A stretch of DNA of 64,000 nt, taken from contig NZ_CP083954.1 of the NCBI RefSeq assembly GCF_006442975.2, positions 3,851,501 to 3,915,500 on the forward strand, given 5' to 3'. This document shows, one piece after another, positions 45,999 to 54,861 of this stretch. The notes below the pieces were generated by a model, which saw only the letters and a program-made list of their open reading frames with translations, made no database searches and was not told the DNA's origin. A program made the translations under genes and the position numbers. Every line of letters begins with the position of its first letter. Position 1 is the first letter of the stretch. Source of the DNA: Mesorhizobium sp. B2-1-1. GTDB taxonomy: Bacteria > Pseudomonadota > Alphaproteobacteria > Rhizobiales > Rhizobiaceae.

Positions 45999-46207
45999 TT
46001 CGCGGCAAGCAACCTGCTGCAAATCGAGCCGCAGGGAAGTCTCATCCACTAGGCAAAGGGTCTCGCGAGGCTGGCTGGCGCGCGGAAATCGGCGTCTATT
46101 GGCGAAAATCGGCCATCCTGATGAAAGTTTTTACTTTTATTGCCGACAATTGGCCGTAAGATTCGTGAGACGGCAAACGATTCTGGAGGCTGGGGCTAGC
46201 TTCTCCG

Positions 46208-46696
46208 ATGCTGACGAGGCCAACGACGCACAACCATCTGGCCGAAAGGGTCCGGCGACTCTTCGGCACCGCGCCGTGCCGTCTGCAGGTAGCCGCCCTG
46301 CCCTGGCGCGAAACCGGAAACAGCGTCGAGATCATGCTGATTACCAGCCGCGATACCGGCCGCTGGGTGCTTCCGAAGGGCTGGCCTGAAGCCAGGGAGC
46401 CGCTTTGCGAAGCCGCGGCGCGCGAGGCTGTCGAGGAAGCCGGACTGCGCGGGACGATCTCGCATCTCGAGGCCGGCCGCTACTTCTACGCCAAGGCCCT
46501 GGCCTCCGGCGAGGAAGTGCCATGCGAGGTATTGGTGTTCCCGCTGCATGTCGACAAGGTCGCCGACCATTGGAAGGAAAAACGCTCCCGCACCCGCAAA
46601 TGGGTCAGTTCGAGCGAAGCGGTGCGCATGGTCAACGAACCGGATCTTTGCCAGATCATCGCCTATTTCTGCGCCGACCCGCGTCGGTTTGCCTGA
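46208..46696 (+). CDS. NUDIX hydrolase (diphosphoinositol polyphosphate phosphohydrolase-like)
   Basis: 162 aa. NUDIX box GWPEAREPLCEAAAREAVEEAG (about 58-79), preceded by TGRWVLPKG. The layout QVAALPWRE...ITSRDTGRWVLPKG and FPLHVDKVADHWKEK resembles the DIPP/Ap4A-type group. Substrate unknown. The start lacks a strong ribosome binding site; the upstream GGAGG at about 46184-46188 is distant. Confidence 0.85.
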   Translation: MLTRPTTHNHLAERVRRLFGTAPCRLQVAALPWRETGNSVEIMLITSRDTGRWVLPKGWPEAREPLCEAAAREAVEEAGLRGTISHLEAGRYFYAKALASGEEVPCEVLVFPLHVDKVADHWKEKRSRTRKWVSSSEAVRMVNEPDLCQIIAYFCADPRRFA

Positions 46697-46803
46697 ACCG
46701 GGACCGGCCGCGCCACCAAGCAGCTCGGACGGGGGCGCCTGCGGCGTGAATGCTTTTCTAATGAAGACGTAATAGGATCTGATCCGATCCTGGCGTTTTA
46801 CCG

Positions 46804-47115
46804 ATGACAAATCCCGCAAATCCCAATCCAGAGAGATCCGACGAGCACAAGCGCGAGCATCGCCAGCGCGTGCTCAAGGGCGGCACGATCATCACGGGCA
46901 TCTCGAATTCGGAAGTTGGCTGCACGCTGCGCAATCAAAATGAAGGTGGCGCCGAACTCAAGGTTCCGCCCGAAGCAACGATTCCGGATCATTTCCTTCT
47001 CTATGTGCCCGTCGACGGCATCGGCTATCGATGCGAGGTCCGCTGGCGCCGCAACGGCCGGATCGGGGTGCACTTCACCGGAACCGAGCCGAAGCCCAGG
47101 ACGCATTACGGCTGA
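46804..47115 (+). CDS. Single PilZ domain protein
   Basis: 103 aa, soluble. The PilZ-like pattern KREHRQRVLKGGTI at the N-terminus (RxxxR-type KREHRQR), then NSEVGCTLRNQNEGGAELKV and a late VRWRRNGRIGVHF. The D/NxSxxG motif is replaced (NQNEGGAEL), so c-di-GMP binding is uncertain. Stand-alone gene. Confidence 0.8.
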   Translation: MTNPANPNPERSDEHKREHRQRVLKGGTIITGISNSEVGCTLRNQNEGGAELKVPPEATIPDHFLLYVPVDGIGYRCEVRWRRNGRIGVHFTGTEPKPRTHYG

Positions 47116-47334
47116 TCCGCGACGTCGGATGCGCCAGATGGTCTGTGCCTGGATCACGCCCCGGAGCCGTCGCGAAGCCTGACAAGCGCGTCTTTGTCCC
47201 CTCGGCCGGGGGCTACCGCGGCAGCTCCATTCTATCCCCGTTATCCACATGTGTGACACACAAGATGTTGAGGTCACAAAAGCTACGCAAACGAATCCTT
47301 GACGGCGCAAAACGAGTCGCCTTTTATAGGCCAT

Positions 47335-47382
47335 GCGCTCCTGTTGAGAGCGCGACCGGAAAGTTCTGAGCCCGGTCTTTTT
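47335..47382 (+). terminator. Two adjacent hairpins with U-tract (attenuator or tiny RNA)
   Basis: GCGCTC (47335-47340) pairs with GAGCGC (47348-47353); directly after it GACCGG (47354-47359) pairs with CCGGTC (47372-47377) followed by TTTTT (47378-47382). The second hairpin is a normal intrinsic terminator. The promoter-like element ends only a few bases before the first hairpin. Confidence 0.65.
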
Positions 47383-47503
47383 CCCGGATTATGTGCGTTT
47401 TTCCCCACATTTCCGCCTGTTTACGAGGCTGGCGGAAGCGTTGGGATTGTGGGGCGTGGGCGATAAAAGGGAGAATTGTCGGACTGGAATAAATTGTCTG
47501 TTA

Positions 47504-47550
47504 ACACTATATTTAGTGTTTGCAGGCAGGTTCGACGCTAGATAATGTGA
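47504..47550 (+). promoter_or_regulatory. Tandem NrdR-box-like sites
   Basis: ACACTATATTTAGTGT (47504-47519) matches the NrdR box consensus acaCwAtATaTwGtgt at 15 of 16 positions. ACGCTAGATAATGTGA (47535-47550) matches at about 12 of 16. The 15-bp gap between them (31 bp start to start) is the spacing known for paired NrdR boxes. NrdR is an ATP/dATP-sensing repressor of ribonucleotide reductase genes. Confidence 0.78.
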
Positions 47551-47781
47551 ATTTCCCTCGAGTGAGGGAATCGGAAAAAATCAGTTTTGAGGGACCCGCG
47601 GGTTCGTCGGTGAGTTGGACAGGCGCTTCGCAAGAAGTTTGACCAGCAAGGCGGACGAAGACCGCGAAAATGGAGAGCCGGCCGTTTTCGAACGCCGGCA
47701 GACGGCGGACATGCGCGTTTCGCATTGGGAGCAGAAATCTCCTGACGAAAGCGCTATATATAGACAAAAGGGACCGGACCA

Positions 47782-50700
47782 ATGCGCATCGAGCGTCGTT
47801 TCACCAGACAGGGACAATCGGCTTACGCGGAGATCGAATTCCGCAAGGCGCTCTCCGAGATCAAGAATCCGGATGGCTCGGTGGTGTTCCGCTTGGACAA
47901 TATCGACGTGCCGGCGCAATTCTCCCAGGTCGCCGCCGACATCCTGGCGCAGAAATATTTCCGCAAGGCCGGCGTCCCCGCGCGGCTGAAGAAGGTCGAG
48001 GAGAACGATGTTCCCTCCTTCCTGTGGCGCTCAGTCGCCGACGAGGCCGAACTTGCCAAGTTGCCGGAAGCCGAGCGCTACGGGTCCGAGATCGACGCCC
48101 GCCAGGTCTTCGACCGGTTGGCCGGCACCTGGACCTATTGGGGCTGGAAGGGCGGCTATTTCAAGTCGGAGGAAGACGCGCGCGCCTTCCGCGACGAGCT
48201 TGCCTATATGCTGGCCACCCAGCGCGTGGCGCCGAACTCGCCGCAATGGTTCAACACCGGCCTGCACTGGGCCTATGGCATAGACGGCCCGAGCCAGGGC
48301 CACTTCTATGTCGACCCGTTCACCGGCAAGCTGACGAAGTCGAAATCCTCCTACGAGCACCCGCAGCCGCATGCCTGCTTCATCCAGGGCGTGCAGGACG
48401 ACCTCGTCAATGAGGGCGGCATCATGGATCTGTGGGTGCGCGAGGCGCGCCTGTTCAAATACGGCTCGGGCACCGGCTCCAATTTCTCGCTGCTGCGCGG
48501 CGAGGGCGAAAAGCTGTCCGGCGGCGGCCGTTCGTCCGGCCTGATGAGCTTCCTCAAGATCGGCGACCGCGCCGCGGGCGCCATCAAGTCGGGCGGCACG
48601 ACGCGCCGCGCCGCCAAGATGGTCATCGTCGACGCCGATCACCCCGACATCGAGGAATTCATCGACTGGAAGGTCAATGAAGAGCAGAAGGTCGCCTCGC
48701 TGGTGACCGGCTCCAAGATCGTCAAGAAGCATCTCGAAGCGATCATGAAGGCCTGCGTCAACTGCGAAGGCCATGACGACGACTGCTTCGACCCCGCCGT
48801 CAACACCGCACTGAAGCGCGAGATCAAGGCGGCCAAAAAGGACGCGGTGCCGGAGAACTATATCTACCGCGTCATCCAGTTCGCCAAGCAGGGCTACATC
48901 TCGATGTCGTTCAAGACCTACGACACCGACTGGGATTCCGACGCCTACCTCACCGTGTCGGGCCAGAACTCCAACAATTCGGTGTCGCTGAAGGACAATT
49001 TCCTGCGCGCCGTCGAGGATGATGCCGACTGGCATCTCACCGCCCGCAAGGACGGCAAGGTGCTGAAGACGCTGAAGGCCAGGGATCTCTGGGAAAAGAT
49101 CGGCTACGCCGCTTGGGCATCCGCCGATCCGGGCCTGCACTTCAACACGACGATGAACGACTGGCACACCTGCGCATCCGCCGGTGCGATCCGGGCATCC
49201 AACCCGTGCTCGGAATACATGTTCCTCGACGACACGGCCTGCAATCTCGCCTCGATCAATCTGCTCCCCTACCGCAATGCCGACGGCACGATCGACATCG
49301 CTGCCTATGAGCATACGGTGCGGCTATGGACCATCGTGCTGGAAATCTCGGTCATGATGGCGCAGTTCCCGTCGAAGGAGATCGCCAAGCTCTCCTACGA
49401 CTACCGCACGCTGGGCCTCGGCTATGCCAATATTGGCGGCCTGTTGATGACCTCGGGCATTCCCTACGATTCCGATGAGGGCCGCGCCATCTGCGCCGCG
49501 CTCACCGCCGTCATGACCGGCACCGCCTACGCCACCTCGGCGGAGATGGCGTCCGAGCTCGGCGCCTTCCCCGATTACGACCGCAATGCGCAGAACATGC
49601 TGCGCGTCATGCGCAATCATCGCCGCGCCGCCTATGGCGACAAGGACGGCTACGAGAAGCTGGCCGTCAACCCGGTGCCGCTGGTCGCTTCCGACCTCAA
49701 GCAGCAGGAGTTGGCGACGCACGCCAAGGCTGCTTGGGACCGCGCCATCGAACTCGGCGAGGAGCACGGCTATCGCAACGCGCAGGCGACCGTCATCGCG
49801 CCGACCGGCACGATCGGGCTGGTCATGGATTGCGACACAACAGGCATCGAACCCGACTTCGCGCTGGTGAAGTTCAAGAAGCTCGCCGGCGGCGGCTATT
49901 TCAAGATCATCAACCGCGCCGTGCCGGAAGCGCTGCGCACGCTGGGCTATTCGGAAAGCCAGATCGCCGAGATCGAGGCTTACGCCGTCGGCCATGGCAA
50001 TCTCAACCAGGCGCCCGGCATCAACCCCGGCTCGCTCAAGGCCAAGGGCTTCACCGACGACAAGATCGCGGCGCTGAATGCCGCGCTGAAGTCGGCCTTC
50101 GACATCAAGTTCGTCTTCAACCAGTGGACGCTGGGCGCCGACTGGGTGAAGGAGACCTTTGGCTTCACCGACGAGCAGCTCAACGACTTCTCGTTCGAGA
50201 TGCTGCCGGCGCTGGGCTTCTCCAGGAAGGACATCGAAGCCGCCAACATCCATGTCTGCGGTGCGATGACGCTCGAGGGAGCGCCCTTCCTCAAAGCCGA
50301 ACACCTTCCCGTGTTCGACTGCGCCAGCCCCTGCGGCAAGATCGGCAAGCGCTCGCTGTCGATCAACAGCCACATCCAGATGATGGCGGCGGCACAGCCT
50401 TTCATTTCCGGCGCCATTTCCAAGACCATCAACATGCCGAATGACGCCACGGTGGAGGACGCCAAGAACGCCTACATGCTGTCGTGGAAGCTGGCGCTGA
50501 AGGCCAACGCGCTCTACCGCGACGGCTCGAAGCTCTCGCAGCCGCTCAATGCCTCGCTGCTCGCCGATGGCGAGGAGGACGAGGACGAGGCGATCGAACA
50601 GTTGGTCGCCGCGCCTGCCGCGCAGCGTGCGGTGCAGGTCACCGAAAAGATCGTCGAGCGCGTCGTGGAGCGTCTCTACCGCGACCGCGAAAAACTGCCG

Positions 50701-51549
50701 AACCGCCGCAAGGGGTATACGCAGAAGGCGGTCGTCGGCGGCCACAAGGTCTACCTGCGCACCGGCGAGTTCGACGACGGGCGTCTCGGCGAGATCTTCA
50801 TCGACATGCACAAGGAAGGCGCTGCCTTCCGGGCGATGATGAACAATTTTGCCATCGCCATCTCGCTCGGCCTGCAATATGGCGTGCCGCTGGAGGAATT
50901 TGTCGAAGCCTTCACCTTCACCAAGTTCGAGCCGGCCGGCATGGTGCAGGGCAATGACGCGATCAAGAACGCGACGTCGATCCTCGACTACGTGTTCCGC
51001 GAACTTGCGGTCTCTTATCTCAACCGCCACGACCTCGCCCATGTCGACCAGTCGGATTTTGACAAGACGGCACTTGGCCGCGGCATCACCGAAGGCAAGG
51101 CCACGCCGTTCTCCAAGGGCCTTTATCGCGGTGCCTCGCCGGTCAAGCTGGTGTCGGGCGCCGAGCCTAAGGGATTTGGCGGGTCTGGCCCGGCCACGGC
51201 CCCTGCCCGCGTGGCGCCGACGGCCTTCTCTGGCTCCAACGTGCTGGCGCTGAAGCCGGCGAGCGACGAGGCCATCGCCTACAAGCGCGACTATGAGGAA
51301 CGCGCCAGGGAACTGGTCGAGGACATCGCCGAGGAGGAAGCCGAGGCTTCGGGTGCCGAGGGGCTGTTCTCCAACGCCGCCGCGCACGAAGCCGCGGAAG
51401 CCAAGGCGCTCGCCGCCACCCGGCGCCAGCAATCGCTGATGCAGGGCTACACCGGCAACGAATGCTCGGAATGCCACAACTTCACCATGGTGCGGAACGG
51501 CACCTGCGAGAAGTGCGATACGTGTGGAAGCACGAGCGGGTGCAGCTGA
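47782..51549 (+). CDS. nrdJ: Adenosylcobalamin-dependent (class II) ribonucleotide reductase
   Basis: Reduces ribonucleotides to deoxyribonucleotides using a B12 radical, so it works with or without oxygen. 1255 aa, the long form usual in rhizobia. N-terminal region [19 protein letters not shown] and the block [22 protein letters not shown]; the radical-site region [21 protein letters not shown]; substrate/phosphate loop [24 protein letters not shown]-terminal Cys-rich tail (CSECHNF, then CEKCDTC) supplies electrons or binds zinc. The start follows AAGGGACC. hicAB follows 6 bp after the stop. Confidence 0.97.
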   Translation: MRIERRFTRQGQSAYAEIEFRKALSEIKNPDGSVVFRLDNIDVPAQFSQVAADILAQKYFRKAGVPARLKKVEENDVPSFLWRSVADEAELAKLPEAERYGSEIDARQVFDRLAGTWTYWGWKGGYFKSEEDARAFRDELAYMLATQRVAPNSPQWFNTGLHWAYGIDGPSQGHFYVDPFTGKLTKSKSSYEHPQPHACFIQGVQDDLVNEGGIMDLWVREARLFKYGSGTGSNFSLLRGEGEKLSGGGRSSGLMSFLKIGDRAAGAIKSGGTTRRAAKMVIVDADHPDIEEFIDWKVNEEQKVASLVTGSKIVKKHLEAIMKACVNCEGHDDDCFDPAVNTALKREIKAAKKDAVPENYIYRVIQFAKQGYISMSFKTYDTDWDSDAYLTVSGQNSNNSVSLKDNFLRAVEDDADWHLTARKDGKVLKTLKARDLWEKIGYAAWASADPGLHFNTTMNDWHTCASAGAIRASNPCSEYMFLDDTACNLASINLLPYRNADGTIDIAAYEHTVRLWTIVLEISVMMAQFPSKEIAKLSYDYRTLGLGYANIGGLLMTSGIPYDSDEGRAICAALTAVMTGTAYATSAEMASELGAFPDYDRNAQNMLRVMRNHRRAAYGDKDGYEKLAVNPVPLVASDLKQQELATHAKAAWDRAIELGEEHGYRNAQATVIAPTGTIGLVMDCDTTGIEPDFALVKFKKLAGGGYFKIINRAVPEALRTLGYSESQIAEIEAYAVGHGNLNQAPGINPGSLKAKGFTDDKIAALNAALKSAFDIKFVFNQWTLGADWVKETFGFTDEQLNDFSFEMLPALGFSRKDIEAANIHVCGAMTLEGAPFLKAEHLPVFDCASPCGKIGKRSLSINSHIQMMAAAQPFISGAISKTINMPNDATVEDAKNAYMLSWKLALKANALYRDGSKLSQPLNASLLADGEEDEDEAIEQLVAAPAAQRAVQVTEKIVERVVERLYRDREKLPNRRKGYTQKAVVGGHKVYLRTGEFDDGRLGEIFIDMHKEGAAFRAMMNNFAIAISLGLQYGVPLEEFVEAFTFTKFEPAGMVQGNDAIKNATSILDYVFRELAVSYLNRHDLAHVDQSDFDKTALGRGITEGKATPFSKGLYRGASPVKLVSGAEPKGFGGSGPATAPARVAPTAFSGSNVLALKPASDEAIAYKRDYEERARELVEDIAEEEAEASGAEGLFSNAAAHEAAEAKALAATRRQQSLMQGYTGNECSECHNFTMVRNGTCEKCDTCGSTSGCS

Positions 51550-51555
51550 GAGCTG

Positions 51556-51756
51556 ATGCCGCCTCGGCTTACAGTCCGCGAAGTCATTCGCTTGCTGGAG
51601 ACCGATGGCTGGTATCTGGTTGCAACCAAGGGCAGCCATCGCCAATATAAGCACAAGATAAAAGCCGGCCGCGTCACCGTGGCCGGCAAGTCGTCTGAAG
51701 AGGTTGCACCAGGGACATTGAACAGCATCCTCAAGCAGTCCGGGTTAAAGGAGTGA
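51556..51756 (+). CDS. hicA: HicA-type toxin
   Basis: 66 aa mRNA interferase-like protein of the dsRBD fold. TVREVIRLLETDGWYLVATKGSHRQYKH contains the conserved G-S-H catalytic His; KVTVAGKSSEEVAPGTLNSILKQSGL-like ending is typical. The ATG is 6 bp after the nrdJ stop, so it can be read from the nrdJ message. Antitoxin HicB follows 4 bp later. Confidence 0.9.
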   Translation: MPPRLTVREVIRLLETDGWYLVATKGSHRQYKHKIKAGRVTVAGKSSEEVAPGTLNSILKQSGLKE

Positions 51757-51760
51757 CGAC

Positions 51761-51967
51761 ATGCGTTACGCTGTGGTGATTGAAAAAGCAGGAGATAATT
51801 TTTCTGCTTATGTGCCGGACCTGCCCGGCTGTATCGCGACCGGCGCGACGGTGCCTGAGGTGGAAACCGAGATTCGCGACGCAATACGCTTTCATATCGA
51901 GGGCTTGCGTGCCGATGGGTTGGATGTGCCCGAAAGTGTCAGCCTGGCAGAATATGTAGAGGCATAG
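51761..51967 (+). CDS. hicB: HicB-type antitoxin
   Basis: 68 aa. The partial RNase H-like HicB fold is shown by YAVVIEKAGDNFSAYVPDLPGC and IRDAIRFHIEGLRADGL. It is the short form without an obvious C-terminal DNA-binding domain, so autoregulation at its own promoter is doubtful. Neutralises HicA by direct binding in known systems. Same operon as hicA. Confidence 0.9.
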   Translation: MRYAVVIEKAGDNFSAYVPDLPGCIATGATVPEVETEIRDAIRFHIEGLRADGLDVPESVSLAEYVEA

Positions 51968-52017
51968 AAGGCGCCGCTGCGATCCTTCCAATCCAGATCA
52001 GCCTCTGACCTCAGCAC

Positions 52018-52644
52018 CTATTCCGCCGGCAACACTCGCAGCGTCTGCTCATCAAACAGCGGCTCGTCCTGGCCAATCCGGACAAACAGCAGCTTTTGCG
52101 CCGCACCCGCCGGTATCTCGAAATACTGGATGCCATCGGGCATCTCGCCCCAGTCGCCGCAGGGCGGTTCGGGGACCTCGTTGGGGTCGGCAAGTGCCTT
52201 CAGCTCTTTCGCGTAGGCGGCGTCGGGGCTGAATGTATAGCGTTTGACACCGGCGGGCACGGTTCCTTCCGTGTAGGGGGCGAGCACGCAGCGTGCGCCG
52301 ACGGCGTTGTCGGTCTTTTCCAGGAACAGCCGCTGCAACGCGGCTTCGGCAGTTTCGCCGGGCTTGATGTCGAATACCTCAACCAGAGGATCGGCCGCGC
52401 CGCCATCGCTGTATTTGACGGCGAGCGCCTCGCCTGCGAACTCAAAGTGGATCTGGCGGAAACCGAAATCGCAGCGCTGCACCCAGGCGGCGAGCCCGAC
52501 GGTTTTGTCGGTCAGCCTTTCCCAGGCGCATTTGTCGATGGGCGGGCGCGACGGCGCCGGTTCATCCGCTCGTGCCACGGCCGATATTGCCACGGACGCA
52601 AACAGGGCGCTGCCCCAGACGATCGATATCATGGCGCTATTCAT
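52018..52644 (-). CDS. Exported protein of unknown function
   Basis: 208 aa with signal peptide ending VARA-DEP (residue about 26). The mature domain has four Cys, in DKCAWERL, QRCDFGFR, ARCVLAPY and PPCGDWGE, probably two disulfides. It ends VRIGQDEPLFDEQTLRVLPAE. No family recognised with confidence. Its start overlaps the stop of the next gene upstream (another exported protein) by 8 bp, so the two are co-translated. Confidence 0.72.
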   Translation of the reverse strand: MNSAMISIVWGSALFASVAISAVARADEPAPSRPPIDKCAWERLTDKTVGLAAWVQRCDFGFRQIHFEFAGEALAVKYSDGGAADPLVEVFDIKPGETAEAALQRLFLEKTDNAVGARCVLAPYTEGTVPAGVKRYTFSPDAAYAKELKALADPNEVPEPPCGDWGEMPDGIQYFEIPAGAAQKLLFVRIGQDEPLFDEQTLRVLPAE

Positions 52645-53158
52645 CGCTGCATCCTGTCAAAGTGAAGACATCCCACGCCGAGCCACCGGGGTTGGCGTTG
52701 GCGAAGTCGACCCAATCGGTGAAAGCCACGCCGAAATCCGGCAGCAGCAGCCCTTTCGGCGCCGGCGTCGCTTCGCGCGAGTTCAACTGCTCGGCGCCGC
52801 CTCCGGTCAAGGCATAGACTTGGCCCTCCCATATCCTGCACAGGCCGCTGCCGTCCTGCAGCCCCGCTTCGCGGTCATCGTCGGTGCAGGGATGGCGGAT
52901 GGTGCCGAGCGGCAACGAATTCCTGCCGTTGGTCCAGGTGATATCGGCCGGGAGGCGGATATCGGTCTTGGGCACGGCCAGCGAAAACACCTGCGCCGTC
53001 AGTGCCGCCGGCTCATTGGCGAGCGGCCGGAATTGCATGACCGCACCGGAGCGCTGCTCCCGATAGGTGGCATGGCTCAGCAAGCATTCCCCGGCGTTCG
53101 CCACCTGCATCGAACTGAGCAGACCCGCGAAGACGAAGGCCAGTTTACGGGTGATCAT
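52637..53158 (-). CDS. Exported protein of unknown function, partner of the downstream gene
   Basis: 173 aa from the ATG at 53158 with a signal peptide ending VANA-GEC (residue about 23). Cys residues lie in GECLLSH, RHPCTDDD, GLCRIWEG and LTGCSDE, probably disulfide-bonded. No recognised domain. The frame is open upstream to 53227. It overlaps the following exported-protein gene by 8 bp. Confidence 0.7.
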   Translation of the reverse strand: MITRKLAFVFAGLLSSMQVANAGECLLSHATYREQRSGAVMQFRPLANEPAALTAQVFSLAVPKTDIRLPADITWTNGRNSLPLGTIRHPCTDDDREAGLQDGSGLCRIWEGQVYALTGGGAEQLNSREATPAPKGLLLPDFGVAFTDWVDFANANPGGSAWDVFTLTGCSDE

Positions 53159-53343
53159 CAAATGTCCCTGGGAAAGCGTTGTGAAAGCCAAATGCTGGCC
53201 GCATACCGTCCCGCACAGTCGCATCATCCACGCAAAAGCATAAGCGAAATCCGGAACGGCTGCATTGTCGGCTCCTTGGACGAAAACTTATCTCTCGCAA
53301 CCCAACAGCCTGTATGGTCGAGCGCACTGATCGAGGGGTGGTG

Positions 53344-53703
53344 ATGCGACGTTTGGTGATTACGATGGCAATGTCCGCATTCGCGACTGGTGCTGCGCTG
53401 GCGGCGTCGCCCTATGTCGGGACTTGGTCCAGCGACCGACTGAACTGCCACGCGGCCGCCGACATCCAACGCCAGACCGTCTACTCCGTAGACCGAGCGG
53501 CCCTGTCGCTGCCCGAGTTCGGCTGCGAGCACGCGTCATTTCGCAAGTCGCCGACCGGCTGGGTGGTACATGCTAGCCGGTGCTACGGATCGTACCCGTC
53601 ACTGGAGGAGCCCTTCACTCGTGTCATCCATATCGAGAGGCATGGCGCCACGATGCGGTTCACCTGGCCTGGCTTCGACAGCGGACTTCTTGTGCATTGC
53701 TGA
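53344..53703 (+). CDS. Small exported protein, unknown
   Basis: 119 aa from the ATG at 53344 (GAGGGG upstream). Signal peptide ends ALAA-SPY (about 21). The mature part starts YVGTWSSDRLNCH and has Cys in LNCHAAA, FGCEHAS, SRCYGSY and the very last residue. The GTW start recalls small lipocalin-like domains, but no family is certain. Divergent from the exported pair. Confidence 0.68.
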   Translation: MRRLVITMAMSAFATGAALAASPYVGTWSSDRLNCHAAADIQRQTVYSVDRAALSLPEFGCEHASFRKSPTGWVVHASRCYGSYPSLEEPFTRVIHIERHGATMRFTWPGFDSGLLVHC

Positions 53704-53713
53704 GGCGTTCGCG

Positions 53714-54688
53714 TCAGACCAGCCCGACCAGAAAAGCAGCGCTGCCGAGAAAGCCAACCGAACAGACCCACAGCACCCACAATCCGAGCACCCTGCATTC
53801 GAGCACCGCCGAAGCAGGGTTGGCGGGGTCATAGTGCACGTCCACCTTGGTGCCCTCGACATAGCACCGCGCCTGAGCCCCGACGAGGCCTGGCAACGAA
53901 GCCGTCACGCTGGCGCCGAAAGCGACGCGATCGGCACTGTATCGCTGGCCGGCGACGCCATAGCTGTAGACGATGCGGGATTTGAAAACAGTACGCCAGG
54001 GCCGATAGCTCCCGGTCCGCTCGCGGGTTTTGATCGCCTGCAGGCCCGACGCGTCGATGCGGCCGACGGCGACCGGCCATTTTGCCGCCTGCTCGGCCAT
54101 CGATTTCTGGACGAAGCCCATGCGCAGGACAAACAGGCCCATGAACAGCAACAGAGCCGCCGCACCGACATACTGCGGCTTGGGCAAATACGGGCCGATC
54201 GCCTCCAGGACACCGCCGACGGAAAACACCAACACCAGGGCGCCGACCACCAGCCCGGCGGAAAGCTGCACCATGAATTTGAAGGCGCCCTCCGGCATGG
54301 TGCGCTCGATCACGGCCTTGGCCGGATCGACAGGGTTATAGAAGACGGTCACGGCTGCGCCGCGGGGAAATCGCGCAAGGGTTTCGGCGACTTCGAAATT
54401 CCCCAGATTTTCCTGCACGCTGTAGTGCGAACTCTGAAATGTCTTCTTATCCACCTTGTACTCGAAGGTGATCGCCGGAAAATTGCGGATCTCGGTGGAA
54501 TCGCTGCTGTCAGACCCGGAGCCGGAGCTTCGGACCTCGCGCGCTTCGACGCGCGAGGAGATGATCTTTCCCGGCGCCGGCAACCAGCGGCTGACCGCTT
54601 TGACCTCTCGCCATTTCAGGAAAGTGACGATCGACAGCCCGCCGGCGACCGCGCAGGCAAAGCCGACCAACAGAAATTTGAGTTCCAA
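53714..54688 (-). CDS. DUF3592 membrane protein (two domains)
   Basis: 324 aa from TTG at 54688, chosen because GGGGGAG lies 5 nt upstream; ATGs in the same frame at 54730-54721 have no Shine-Dalgarno. Two DUF3592 repeats, each a soluble domain next to membrane helices: the first with WLPAPGKIISSRVEAREV and VFYNPVDPAKAVIE, the second with WPVAVGRIDASGLQ and VHYDPANPASAVLE. At least four membrane helices. Function unknown. Confidence 0.78.
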   Translation of the reverse strand: MELKFLLVGFACAVAGGLSIVTFLKWREVKAVSRWLPAPGKIISSRVEAREVRSSGSGSDSSDSTEIRNFPAITFEYKVDKKTFQSSHYSVQENLGNFEVAETLARFPRGAAVTVFYNPVDPAKAVIERTMPEGAFKFMVQLSAGLVVGALVLVFSVGGVLEAIGPYLPKPQYVGAAALLLFMGLFVLRMGFVQKSMAEQAAKWPVAVGRIDASGLQAIKTRERTGSYRPWRTVFKSRIVYSYGVAGQRYSADRVAFGASVTASLPGLVGAQARCYVEGTKVDVHYDPANPASAVLECRVLGLWVLWVCSVGFLGSAAFLVGLV

Positions 54689-54861
54689 CTCATCTCCCCC
54701 GGAGTTCAGGAGCCCGCACATAGACATCATGACGACGGCAATGTCTTGCTTATTCGCTGAAACGGCCGAAGCCTCCGCGGATGCTCATCATCGTCTCCCA
54801 TTTGCTGGCCAAACCGGCGGAGACCTGGGAGAGCGAAGCACGCCAAGCCTGATGGCTTGTT

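Larger units (their letters stand above)
47116..47781 (+). promoter_or_regulatory. 660-bp control region of nrdJ
   Basis: No gene seen. From upstream to downstream: a perfect DnaA box TTATCCACA (47241-47249); a promoter-like TTGACG (47299) and TTTATA (47323) pair with 18-bp spacer; two adjacent hairpins ending in T5 (47335-47382); an NrdR-box-like 16-mer at 47504-47519 and a second weaker one at 47535-47550; and the palindrome CTATATATAG at 47754-47763 just before the nrdJ ribosome binding site. Confidence 0.6.

Noticed and set aside
47116..47781. Possible adenosylcobalamin riboswitch before the B12-dependent nrdJ
   Set aside because: I looked for the B12-box pattern and did not find it; NrdR-type boxes explain control better.
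49324..51654. 776-codon minus-strand frame opposite nrdJ
   Set aside because: Shadow of a clear ribonucleotide reductase; no recognisable domain.
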